64,000 nt of DNA from NCBI RefSeq assembly GCF_019969685.1, contig NZ_JAHXYZ010000004.1:124001-188000 (forward strand). The letters run 5' to 3'. Both the position numbers and the translations under genes were made by a program. The DNA is from Microbacterium sp. EST19A. Its GTDB lineage: Bacteria > Actinomycetota > Actinomycetes > Actinomycetales > Microbacteriaceae. The notes under the pieces were generated by a model. That model had not been told where the DNA came from. It did no database searches and saw nothing but the letters and a program-made list of their open reading frames with translations. Below are positions 22,867 through 32,410 of this stretch, one piece after another (the first letter of the stretch is position 1; every line of letters starts with the position of its first letter).

Positions 22867-24693
22867 TCAGTACTTCCTCTCCATCGGCGGGTAGTTGAAC
22901 TCGCCCTGCTCGTTCTTCGTGAACACGACGGGCTTCCAATCGAGCTTGATGTGATCGCTCGGCGTCGACGAGTGCGGGTCGCCGGTCAGGTACGCCATCG
23001 TGTGCTGCATGTACTTCTCGTCGTTGCGCTTCGGGAAGTCGTCGCGCATGTGGCCGCCACGGCTCTCCTCGCGGTTCTGCGCGGCGTAGACGACGACCTC
23101 GGCGATGTCGAGGAGGAAGCCCAGCTCGACGGCTTCGAGCAGGTCGGTGTTGAACCGCTTGCCCTTGTCGTCGACGTGCACGTTCTTGTACCGGTCGCGC
23201 AGCTCCTTGATGACGCCGAGCACGTGCTCGAGGGACTCGTGCGTGCGGAACACCTGCGCGCCCTTGTCCATCTCGTCCTGCAGCGTCTTGCGGAGCACCG
23301 CGATGCGCTCGGTGCCCTGGTTGTTGCGCAGGTCCTCGAGCATGCCGGAGACGAAGTCGGCCGGGTTCTCGGGCAGCGGCACGAACTCCGCCGTCTTCAC
23401 GTACTCGACCGCCGCGCGTCCGGCGCGCTTGCCGAAGACGTTGATGTCGAGCAGCGAGTTGGTGCCCAGACGGTTGGCGCCGTGCACCGAGACGCAGGCG
23501 CATTCGCCGGCGGCGTACAGACCGGGAACGACCGTGTCGTTGTCGGCCAGGACCTCGGCGTCGTTGTTCGTCGGGATGCCGCCCATGGCGTAGTGGGCTG
23601 TCGGCATCACGGGCACCGGCTCGACGACCGGGTCGACGCCCAGGTAGGTGCGGGCGAACTCGGTGATGTCGGGGAGCTTGGTCTCGAGCACCTCGGCGCC
23701 CAGGTGCGTGCAGTCCAGCAGCACGTAATCCTTGTGGGGCCCGGCGCCGCGGCCGTCGAGGACCTCCTGCACCATGCAGCGGGCGACGATGTCACGCGGA
23801 GCGAGGTCCTTGATGGTGGGGGCGTAGCGCTCCATGAAGCGCTCGCCCGAGGCGTTGCGCAGGATCGCGCCCTCACCACGGGCGCCCTCCGTGAGCAGGA
23901 TGCCGAGACCGGCGAGTCCTGTCGGATGGAACTGGAAGAACTCGAGGTCCTCGAGGGGGAGTCCCTTGCGCCAGACGATACCGACGCCGTCACCGGTCAG
24001 GGTGTGCGCGTTCGACGTGGTCTTGAAGATCTTCCCGAAGCCGCCGGTCGCGAAGATCACGGCCTTGGCCTGGAAGACGTGGAGCTCTCCGGTCGCGAGG
24101 TCGTAGGCGACGACGCCGGAGACCTGGGTCTTGCCGTCGGCATCCTTCACCGTCAGCAGGTCGAGCACGTAGTACTCGTTGAAGAAGTTGATGCCGAGCT
24201 TGACGCAGTTCTGGAACAGCGTCTGCAGGATCATGTGGCCCGTGCGGTCGGCGGCGTAGCAGGCGCGACGCACCGGCGTCTTGCCGTGCTCGGCGGTGTG
24301 GCCGCCGAAGCGGCGCTGGTCGATCTTGCCCTCGGGCGTGCGGTTGAACGGCAGACCCATGTTCTCGAGGTCGATGACCGCGTCGATGGCCTCCTTGGCG
24401 AGGATCTCCGCCGCGTCCTGGTCGACGAGGTAGTCGCCGCCCTTGACGGTGTCGAAGGTGTGCCACTCCCAGGAGTCCTCCTCGACGTTGGCGAGGGCCG
24501 CCGCCATGCCGCCCTGCGCTGCACCGGTGTGCGAGCGGGTCGGGTACAGCTTGGAGATCACGGCCGTCTTGGCGCCGGGTCCGGCCTCGATCGCGGCACG
24601 CATTCCGGCGCCGCCGGCGCCCACGATCACGATGTCGAACTGGTGGTAGTGAATGCCGTCGCGCACGACGGAATCCTGGGTCTCGGTAGTCAC
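22867..24693 (-). CDS. sdhA: Succinate dehydrogenase flavoprotein subunit
   Basis: SdhA oxidises succinate to fumarate with covalently bound FAD. The 608 residues contain the Rossmann segment DIVIVGAGGAGMRAA, the flavinylation site SHTGAAQGGMAA (His), the substrate/active-site FHPTGLAGLGIL and HGANRLGTNSLLD, and the C-terminal helical domain. The start is GTG 24693, 19 bases after sdhD, with AGAAG-type Shine-Dalgarno sequence upstream. Confidence 0.97.
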   Translation of the reverse strand: MTTETQDSVVRDGIHYHQFDIVIVGAGGAGMRAAIEAGPGAKTAVISKLYPTRSHTGAAQGGMAAALANVEEDSWEWHTFDTVKGGDYLVDQDAAEILAKEAIDAVIDLENMGLPFNRTPEGKIDQRRFGGHTAEHGKTPVRRACYAADRTGHMILQTLFQNCVKLGINFFNEYYVLDLLTVKDADGKTQVSGVVAYDLATGELHVFQAKAVIFATGGFGKIFKTTSNAHTLTGDGVGIVWRKGLPLEDLEFFQFHPTGLAGLGILLTEGARGEGAILRNASGERFMERYAPTIKDLAPRDIVARCMVQEVLDGRGAGPHKDYVLLDCTHLGAEVLETKLPDITEFARTYLGVDPVVEPVPVMPTAHYAMGGIPTNNDAEVLADNDTVVPGLYAAGECACVSVHGANRLGTNSLLDINVFGKRAGRAAVEYVKTAEFVPLPENPADFVSGMLEDLRNNQGTERIAVLRKTLQDEMDKGAQVFRTHESLEHVLGVIKELRDRYKNVHVDDKGKRFNTDLLEAVELGFLLDIAEVVVYAAQNREESRGGHMRDDFPKRNDEKYMQHTMAYLTGDPHSSTPSDHIKLDWKPVVFTKNEQGEFNYPPMERKY

Positions 24694-24712
24694 TTCTTCT
24701 TTAGCCTTCTTC

Positions 24713-25159
24713 TCAGTTCCCGACCAGCGCGGCGCATTCGGTCCAGAGGGTGCTGTCCTCTGTGACGCCCAGGCACGGGTCGAACGTGAACACGACGAGC
24801 GTGCCGAGGATGATGAGGAGGCCGGCGGCGAGGCCGATCGCCCAGACGAGCGCCTTGCGCGCCTTCTCGTTGGTCACATAGTCGTTGACGATCGTGCGCA
24901 TGCCGTTGCCGCCGTGGATCAGTGCGAGCCACAGCATCAGCACGTCCCACCACTGCCAGAACGGCGTGGCGAACTTGCCGGCGATGAAGGCGAAGTCGAG
25001 GGCGTGGATGCCCTCGCCGACCATGAGGTTGATGAAGAGGTGGCCGAAGATCAGCACCACGAGCACGACGCCCGAGAGGCGCATGAAGATCCAGGCCCAC
25101 TTCTCGAGGTTGAATCCGCGCTGACGGCGGGCGGGGGCGACGGCGGTCTGCGTGGCCAT
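24713..25159 (-). CDS. sdhD: Succinate dehydrogenase membrane anchor subunit
   Basis: This 148-residue membrane anchor has three hydrophobic helices and helps bind heme b and quinone. His in FGHLFINLMVG and in LALIHGGNGMRTIVNDY are candidate heme/quinone-site residues. Its ATG shares one base with the sdhC stop (TGATG), so the two anchor subunits are translated together. The C-terminus (DPCLGVTEDSTLW) lies beyond the last helix. Confidence 0.93.
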   Translation of the reverse strand: MATQTAVAPARRQRGFNLEKWAWIFMRLSGVVLVVLIFGHLFINLMVGEGIHALDFAFIAGKFATPFWQWWDVLMLWLALIHGGNGMRTIVNDYVTNEKARKALVWAIGLAAGLLIILGTLVVFTFDPCLGVTEDSTLWTECAALVGN

Positions 25160-25593
25160 CAGTGACCCCCTCCGAATCCGGCGAATGCCAGCATCAGGTG
25201 GCGGGGCACGAAGCCGGCCATGATGACGACCCACACCGCGAGCACGCCCCAGAACAGCTGGCGCTGGTACTTGGCGCCCTTCGACCAGAAGTCGACGGCG
25301 ATGATGCGCAGCCCGTTCATCGCGTGGAACACGATGCCCGCGACCAGCACGACCTCGCCGAGCGCCATGATCGGATTCTTGTACGTGCCGATGACGGCGT
25401 TGTACGCCTCCGGCGACACCCTGATGAGCGCCGTGTCGAGCACGTGCACCAACAGGAAGAAGAAGATGGCGACTCCGGTGATGCGATGAAGCACCCACGA
25501 CCACATGCCTTCGCGACCCCGGTAGAGGGTGCCGCGGGGGGTCTTGGAAGTGGTTTCCGAAATCGACGGTGTCAAGCGAGCGCTTGTGGACAC
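25159..25593 (-). CDS. sdhC: Succinate dehydrogenase cytochrome b556 subunit
   Basis: This 144-residue anchor has three membrane helices. HRITGVAIFFFLLVHVLDTALI carries the Ser/His-Arg region and the heme-ligand His typical of SdhC. GTG 25593 is chosen because GGGAGG sits 7 bases upstream on the minus strand; the open frame runs 15 codons further without support. It is the first gene of sdhCDAB. Confidence 0.93.
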   Translation of the reverse strand: MSTSARLTPSISETTSKTPRGTLYRGREGMWSWVLHRITGVAIFFFLLVHVLDTALIRVSPEAYNAVIGTYKNPIMALGEVVLVAGIVFHAMNGLRIIAVDFWSKGAKYQRQLFWGVLAVWVVIMAGFVPRHLMLAFAGFGGGH

Positions 25594-25664
25594 GGTCGTC
25601 CTCCCTGGATCGATGTGACTCGGTCGCGTGCTGCGCAAGTGTCAGGCACGCCCGATCGCTGTCC

Positions 25665-25670
25665 ATCCTA
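25665..25670 (-). promoter_or_regulatory. -10 candidate TAGGAT for the sdh operon
   Basis: TAGGAT (minus strand, in GGAATAGGATGG) lies about 70 bases upstream of the sdhC start and would give a leader of ~65 bases. No -35 box was recognised. The 152-base gap to the next gene holds no other feature I can support. Confidence 0.4.
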
Positions 25671-25745
25671 TTCCCGTCGGAAGCGGGGGAGCGACGAAGG
25701 GGAACCTAAGTCATCTCGACGTCGAGAGAGCTGACGGGTTCGCGG

Positions 25746-27005
25746 TCAGCCGATCTGGCTCATGCCGTTCCACCCGACACCGATCGTCCTGGTCGGGACG
25801 AAGCTGCCGCGACCGTTGCCGCCGTAGAGGAGGAGACTGCCCGAGCTCGCGCGGGCGACGATGTCCTGCGTGCCGTTGCCGTCGAAGTCGCCGGCGCCGA
25901 AGACCGCGGTGAGGGAGGACCAGCCGATGCCGATCTGTGACGCGGCGCCCCAGGTCCCGCGTCCTGTGGTGGGGTAGATCCAGAGCGTGCCGTCGAGTCT
26001 GCGGGCGATGACGTCGCCGCGCGCGTCGCCGTTGAAGTCTCCGGCGTGGAACATCAGGTCCATCGTCTGCCAGCCGTTGCCGATCTTCGTCCCGCCGCCG
26101 GGGAGCCATCCGCTGCGGCCGTTGCCCGGGTAGAGGAACAGGTCGCCGCCCGGTGTGCGGCCGATCACGTCGGGCAGGGCGTCGCCGGTGAAGTCGATGC
26201 CGCCGATGAGCTGCGAGAACATCGTCCAGCCGTTGCCGATCTGCGTGGGCGGGAGGAAGCCGCCCTTTCCGTTGCCGGCGTGCAGCATGAGCCGACCGTC
26301 GGCCTCGGTCCGGGCGATGTCGGGGATGCCGTCACCGGAGAAGTCGCCGAGCGTCGCGAACGGCCGGCTTCCCCAGCCGGGGGCGGCGGCGACGGGGGAC
26401 TGGAATCCGCCGGCCCCGGTTCCCGGGTAGATGTACAGGTCGCCCGTCGAGGTCAGGGCGAGGATGTCTCCGGCCTTGTCGCCGGTGAGGTCGCCGGCGC
26501 CACCCGAGAGCCGCTTGACGGGGGAGCCGATGCCGAAGATCTGCACCCAGTAGGTGCGGTAGCACGTGCCCGTCGCGTAACCGACCCCGAGACCGGTGTA
26601 CCGCTTGTCGAGGATGTTCGCGCGATGGCCGCTGGAGTTCATCCAGCCGTTCACCACCGAGGCCGCGTCCGGTTGCCCTGCCGCGATGTTCTCACCGGTC
26701 GCGACCCAGCCGAACGCGGCGACGCGCGAGCTGCGCCACGCCGACGTGCTGTGCTCGAAAGTGCACGACGACGCCAGCTGCTGCGCCCACTCGGCCGCGG
26801 CCGCGTCGAGCGCGGGGTCGGATGCCAGTGCGGGCAGTCCTGCCTGCGTGCGCTGGGCGTTCGTCAGGGTGAACACCTCGCCGGCCGGGCCACCGGCGGC
26901 GGACGCGGCGGACGGGGCGAGGACCGCGGCCCCGAGCGTCACCGCGAGCGCCGCGGCGATCGCGCGGATGGTGCGGACGAGCAGGCTTCTGGGGGACCGG
27001 CGCAT
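25746..27005 (-). CDS. Secreted CAP-domain protein with FG-GAP/VCBS-type repeats
   Basis: This exported protein of 419 residues begins with a signal peptide (basic MRRSPRSLLVRTIR, hydrophobic core, cleavage near ASAAGG). A CAP/SCP-like domain (about 45-175) follows with FEHSTSAW, TGENIAAG and GWMNSSGHRANI. After that come about five ~50-residue repeats of GDFNGDARGDVIAR type with YPGNG/YGGNG units, resembling integrin-like FG-GAP beta-propeller blades. ATG 27005 is preferred over ATG 27017 because TATGGT lies 7 bases before it. The role is unknown; cell-surface or envelope binding is plausible. Confidence 0.82.
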   Translation of the reverse strand: MRRSPRSLLVRTIRAIAAALAVTLGAAVLAPSAASAAGGPAGEVFTLTNAQRTQAGLPALASDPALDAAAAEWAQQLASSCTFEHSTSAWRSSRVAAFGWVATGENIAAGQPDAASVVNGWMNSSGHRANILDKRYTGLGVGYATGTCYRTYWVQIFGIGSPVKRLSGGAGDLTGDKAGDILALTSTGDLYIYPGTGAGGFQSPVAAAPGWGSRPFATLGDFSGDGIPDIARTEADGRLMLHAGNGKGGFLPPTQIGNGWTMFSQLIGGIDFTGDALPDVIGRTPGGDLFLYPGNGRSGWLPGGGTKIGNGWQTMDLMFHAGDFNGDARGDVIARRLDGTLWIYPTTGRGTWGAASQIGIGWSSLTAVFGAGDFDGNGTQDIVARASSGSLLLYGGNGRGSFVPTRTIGVGWNGMSQIG

Positions 27006-27012
27006 GGCGTCG

Positions 27013-27018
27013 ACCATA
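27013..27018 (-). promoter_or_regulatory. -10 box TATGGT, leaderless start at ATG 27005
   Basis: TATGGT on the minus strand ends 7 bases before ATG 27005. It overlaps the alternative ATG at 27017, which argues against that upstream start. Confidence 0.45.
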
Positions 27019-27082
27019 GCGGCTGCACAGGGCGCGCCGCAGCATATTGCGAGGTCTCGGAGGCCGCGGAAGGACGCCCCGA

Positions 27083-27088
27083 TACGCT
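27083..27088 (+). promoter_or_regulatory. -10 box TACGCT, leaderless start of manC
   Basis: TACGCT is followed by 6 bases (GGCACG) and ATG 27095. Confidence 0.55.
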
Positions 27089-27094
27089 GGCACG

Positions 27095-28210
27095 ATGACC
27101 TCGCCCATCAAGGACTTCTACGCGGTGATCCCCGCCGGCGGCATCGGCAGTCGGCTGTGGCCGCTCTCACGTGCGGATGCACCCAAGTTCCTGCACGACC
27201 TCACCGGCTCGGGCCACTCGCTGCTGCGCGACACCTGGGACCGGCTGGAGCCTCTCACCGGCCCCGACCGGATCGCCGTCGTCACCGGCCGTGCCCACCG
27301 TGCCGCCGTCGAGGCGGAGCTTCCGGGCATCCACGATCTCAACGTCTTCCTCGAGTCGGAGCCCCGGGAGTCCGCCGCCGCCATCGGGCTCGCCGCCGCG
27401 ATCCTGCACCGCCGCGAACCCGATGTGATCATCGGGTCGTTCAGCGCGGATCATGTGATCCGCGGCACCCGCGTGTTCGAGTTCGCGGTCCGCGACGCCG
27501 TGGAGGTGGCACGCGAGGGCTACATCTGCACGATCGGCATCGCCCCCACCGAACCTGCGATCGGCTTCGGCTACATCAAGAAGGGCCCGGAGCTGGTCGT
27601 CGAGCGGGCCCGCGAAGCCGCTCTCGTCGAGAGCTTCGTCGAGAAGCCCGACCTCGAGACCGCGCAGGCGTACCTCACCGATCGCGGTTACCTCTGGAAT
27701 GCGGGCATGTTCATCGCGAAGGCGAGCGTGCTGCTGGAGGAACTCGCCGCGAACGAGCCCGAGCTCCACGCGGGGCTCCTCGAACTCGCCGAGGCCTGGG
27801 ACGACCGCGAGCTCCGCGGCCCGGCCGTCGACCGGATCTGGCCGCGTCTGAAGAAGATCGCCATCGACTACGCGGTCGCGGAGCCCGCCGCCCGCCGCGG
27901 CCGGCTCGCCGTCGTGCCGGGTCACTTCGACTGGGATGACGTCGGCGACTTCGCCTCGCTGACGAAGCTCATCCTGAACGGGCGCAAGAACGACCTCGCC
28001 GTCCTCGGCCCGAACGCCCGCGTGCTGTCGGATGCGGCCAGCGGCATCCTGGTCAGTCAGACCTCCCGCGTGATCAGCCTCGTGGGCGTGCAGGACATCG
28101 TCGTCGTCGACACCCCCGACGCGCTGCTGGTCACCACGGTGCAGCACGCGCAGCGCGTGAAGGGCGTCGTGGAGTCGCTCAAGCTCAACGGGCAGGGCGA
28201 CGTGCTCTGA
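27095..28210 (+). CDS. manC: Mannose-1-phosphate guanylyltransferase
   Basis: This 371-residue nucleotidyltransferase makes GDP-mannose for mannosylated lipids, glycans and proteins. The signature PAGGIGSRLWPLSRADAPKF lies at the N-terminus; SADHVI and FVEKPD are further family motifs, and the C-terminal part includes FDWDDVGDF. ATG 27095 is chosen over the longer frame because the family begins here and TACGCT lies 6 bases upstream. It is a single-domain type without the isomerase domain. Confidence 0.92.
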   Translation: MTSPIKDFYAVIPAGGIGSRLWPLSRADAPKFLHDLTGSGHSLLRDTWDRLEPLTGPDRIAVVTGRAHRAAVEAELPGIHDLNVFLESEPRESAAAIGLAAAILHRREPDVIIGSFSADHVIRGTRVFEFAVRDAVEVAREGYICTIGIAPTEPAIGFGYIKKGPELVVERAREAALVESFVEKPDLETAQAYLTDRGYLWNAGMFIAKASVLLEELAANEPELHAGLLELAEAWDDRELRGPAVDRIWPRLKKIAIDYAVAEPAARRGRLAVVPGHFDWDDVGDFASLTKLILNGRKNDLAVLGPNARVLSDAASGILVSQTSRVISLVGVQDIVVVDTPDALLVTTVQHAQRVKGVVESLKLNGQGDVL

Positions 28211-28232
28211 TGAGCACGGGCCGATGCTCATC
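28209..28232 (+). terminator. Hairpin at the end of manC
   Basis: GATGAGCA (28209-28216) pairs with TGCTCATC (28225-28232) across an 8-base loop and includes the manC stop codon. It is a weak terminator candidate. Confidence 0.4.
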
Positions 28233-28243
28233 GGCTGTGTTGA

Positions 28244-28301
28244 TTTCAGCTTTGTAACCATTCGCCAGCACGTGCGGCGCGAGTATGCACAAAAGCTGAA
28301 A
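28244..28301. promoter_or_regulatory. AT-rich inverted repeat upstream of the nucleoside transporter operon
   Basis: TTTCAGCTTTGT (28244-28255) and ACAAAAGCTGAAA (28289-28301) form an inverted repeat with one extra base in the right arm and a ~33-base spacer. This is strikingly AT-rich for the region and lies 57 bases before the TTG start of the lipoprotein gene. It is a candidate paired operator or leader structure. Confidence 0.55.
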
Positions 28302-28358
28302 CAGTAGGTAACTTTGAGCGATCCGCGAGGGACGCGGTTTCGCTATGGGAGGCATCAG

Positions 28359-29471
28359 TTGACCATCTCCACCACCAAGAAGCTGCTGGGCGCGACCATC
28401 GCTGCTGGCGTCGTCTTCGCACTCGCCGGCTGCGGCCAGGCACCGGCCGCCGAGCCCGAGGGCTCCGGGGCGCCTGCTGACTCCGACTTCCTCCCCTGCC
28501 TCGTCTCCGACGCGGGCGGCTGGAACGACAAGTCGTTCAACCAGTCCGCCAAGGAGGGCATGGACAGCGCCGCTGAAGAGCTCGACGTCAAGCCGCTCGA
28601 GTTCGAGTCGGCGAACGACAACGATTACGCGCCGAACCTCGAGACCGCGGTCTCCGAAGGCTGCTCGCTCATCGTCGCCGTCGGCTTCAAGCTGGCCGCC
28701 GCGACGGTCGAGTCGGCAACCGCGAACCCCGAGATCGACTACGCGATCATCGACGACTACGCCGACACCGACTTCGACGGCACCACCGATGCTCCGAACA
28801 TCAAGCCGCTCGTGTTCGACACGGCTCAGGCCGCCTACCTCGGCGGATACGCCGCGGCCGGCTGGTCCGCGCAGAGCGGTGTGAACAAGGTCGGCACCTT
28901 CGGCGGAATGCAGATCCCGTCCGTCGCCGTGTTCATGGACGGCTTCGCGCTCGGCGTCGACAAGTACAACGAGGACAAGTCGGCCGCGGTCGAGGTCTTC
29001 GGCTGGGACGTCGCCACGCAGGAGGGCTCCTTCACGGGCGGCTTCGACGCGAACGACACCGCCAAGCAGACGGCTCAGGGCGTGCTCGACCAGGGCGTCG
29101 ACGTGCTCCTGCCCGTCGGTGGCCCGGTGTACCAGAGCGCTGCCGCGGCGATCGCCGACAGCGGCAAGGACACGCTCATGATCGGTGTCGACAGCGACCT
29201 CGCCGTCGCCGACCCGAGCGTCGCGGGCGTCACGATGTTCTCGATCATGAAGGCGATCAACGTCGCCGTTCACGACGCGACCACCGCCGCCGCCGCGGGC
29301 GAGTTCGACCCGGCTCCGTACGTCGGAACGCTCGAGAACGAGGGCGTCAAGCTCTCCGGATTCGGCGACTTCGAGAGCAAGCTCCCGGATGGTCTCCTCG
29401 ACGAGATCGCTGCACTCCAGGAGCAGATCATCTCCGGTGACATCACGGTGGAGTCGAAGAACTCCCCGTAA
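28359..29471 (+). CDS. BMP-family nucleoside-binding lipoprotein
   Basis: This is a substrate-binding lipoprotein of the BmpA/PnrA family, which binds purine or other nucleosides. The 370-residue product has a signal peptide with lipobox ALAGC (Cys25), the family motif DAGGWNDKSFNQSA, and VDSDLAVADPSVAG near the end. The TTG start at 28359 is chosen because GGGAGG lies 6 bases upstream; the open frame extends 15 codons further without support. It is followed by an ATPase and two permeases, then cdd and deoA. Confidence 0.92.
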   Translation: MTISTTKKLLGATIAAGVVFALAGCGQAPAAEPEGSGAPADSDFLPCLVSDAGGWNDKSFNQSAKEGMDSAAEELDVKPLEFESANDNDYAPNLETAVSEGCSLIVAVGFKLAAATVESATANPEIDYAIIDDYADTDFDGTTDAPNIKPLVFDTAQAAYLGGYAAAGWSAQSGVNKVGTFGGMQIPSVAVFMDGFALGVDKYNEDKSAAVEVFGWDVATQEGSFTGGFDANDTAKQTAQGVLDQGVDVLLPVGGPVYQSAAAAIADSGKDTLMIGVDSDLAVADPSVAGVTMFSIMKAINVAVHDATTAAAAGEFDPAPYVGTLENEGVKLSGFGDFESKLPDGLLDEIAALQEQIISGDITVESKNSP

Positions 29472-29490
29472 GTCGCAGCCGGTCCAAGTG

Positions 29491-29525
29491 CGGGGCGAGT
29501 GGTGAGCAGGATGCCACTCGCCCCG
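29491..29525 (+). terminator. Intercistronic hairpin after the lipoprotein gene
   Basis: CGGGGCGAGTGG (29491-29502) pairs perfectly with CCACTCGCCCCG (29514-29525) around an 11-base loop. It has no T-run. It could reduce read-through or stabilise the lipoprotein mRNA so that the binding protein exceeds the transporter. Confidence 0.6.
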
Positions 29526-29579
29526 AACTGTGATCGGACGAAGATCCTTCTCGACGACTCTTCTGGATAAGGTGCAGAT

Positions 29580-31090
<1,511 letters not shown>

Positions 31091-31094
<4 letters not shown>

Positions 31095-32410
31095 GCGGAT
31101 CGACGCCCGGCGCGGGAGACGTGACCAAGGGCATCCCCCCGGAGCAGCTCGGCACGCCGACCGGCACGGTTCCCCGCGACTCGGCCGACGTGCCCCCGCC
31201 GCCGCGCGGCAACGTCATCCTCAAGGAGATGCTGCGCGGGAGCGCGGTCACGACGATCCTCGCGATCGTCCTGGCGCTGATCGTCGGCGGCATCCTCATC
31301 GCCTTCACCAACACCGACGTGCAGGAGGCCTCCGGGTACTTCTTCTCGCGACCGGGTGACACGATCGCGGCAGCGTGGAACGCGGTCTACAACGGGTACG
31401 AGGCACTGTTCCGCGGTGCGATCTTCAACCCGCGCGGGGCCGACTTCGCGGCGCAGATCCGTCCGCTCACCAACACCCTCGGATTCGCCGCTCCGTTGAT
31501 CGCCGCCGGTCTCGGCGTCGCGCTCGCGTTCCGCGTCGGCCTGTTCAACATCGGCGCCCGTGGACAGATGCTCATCGGTGTCGCGGTCGCGGCGCTGCTG
31601 ACCTTCTCGCTCGACCTGCCGATCTGGCTGCACATCCCCGTGACCCTGATCGCCGGCATCGCCGGCGGTGCTCTCTGGGGCGCGATCGCCGGTCTCATCA
31701 AGGCCCGTACCGGTGCGCACGAGGTGATCCTCACGATCATGCTCAACTACATCGCGTACTACCTGCTGCTGTGGATGATCCGCACGCCGGGACTGCTGCA
31801 GAAGCCGGGGACGAACCAGGCGCTCGGGTCGGCGACGCCGGAGAGCGCGCAGTTCCCGACGCTGCTCGGACCGCAGTTCCCCCTGCTCGACCTCGGATTC
31901 GTGATCGTGATCGTGGCGACGCTGTTCGTCTGGTGGCTCATCGAGCGATCCTCGCTCGGAATGCGGATGCGGGCGGTCGGCGAGAATCCGCATGCCGCAC
32001 GTGCCGCGGGCATCAGTGTGCAGCGGATCTACGTCTACGCGATGCTGTTCGCCGGTGGTCTCGCGGGCCTCGCGGGCATGAACCAGATCCAGGGCGCCGT
32101 CACCACCGGCGTCACCGAGACCATCGACGCGGGCATCGGCTTCGATGCGATCACCGTCGCCCTCCTTGGGCGCAGCCGCGCCTGGGGCACGTTCGCCGCC
32201 GGCATCCTGTTCGGCGCTCTCAAGGCGGGGTCGTTCTCGATGCAGGCGCAGGACATCCCGGTCGACATCGTCCTTGTCGTGCAGTCCCTGGTCGTGCTGT
32301 TCATCGCGGCACCGCCGCTGCTGCGTGCGGTGTTCTTCCTGCCGAAGACCGACATCGAGAAGGCGGCCAGGCTCCGAGCCAAGGCCGCGAAGAAGGCGGT
32401 GACGGCATGA
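31091..32410 (+). CDS. Nucleoside ABC transporter permease 1
   Basis: This 439-residue permease of the BPD_transp_2 (branched-chain/YufP-NupP) family has a ~45-residue Pro-rich cytosolic N-terminus and then about ten hydrophobic segments. FNIGARGQMLIG and the loop RAVGENPHAARAAGI are family marks. The GTG start overlaps the ATPase stop by 4 bases (GTGA), and its own stop overlaps the next start. Confidence 0.92.

Noticed and set aside
22951..24765. 604-codon plus-strand frame opposite sdhA
   Set aside because: Complementary shadow of sdhA with no recognisable motif.
25690..25730. IdeR/DtxR-type iron box upstream of sdhC (GGAACCTAAG)
   Set aside because: Only a half-site of the palindrome is present and the other arm does not match.
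27006..27017. ATG 27017 as start of the CAP protein
   Set aside because: The -10 box TATGGT overlaps it and fits ATG 27005 with a 7-base spacer; the signal peptide also begins naturally at MRRSPR.
28201..28358. Purine riboswitch upstream of the nucleoside transporter
   Set aside because: None of the conserved loop sequences is visible; the region shows only the AT-rich inverted repeat.
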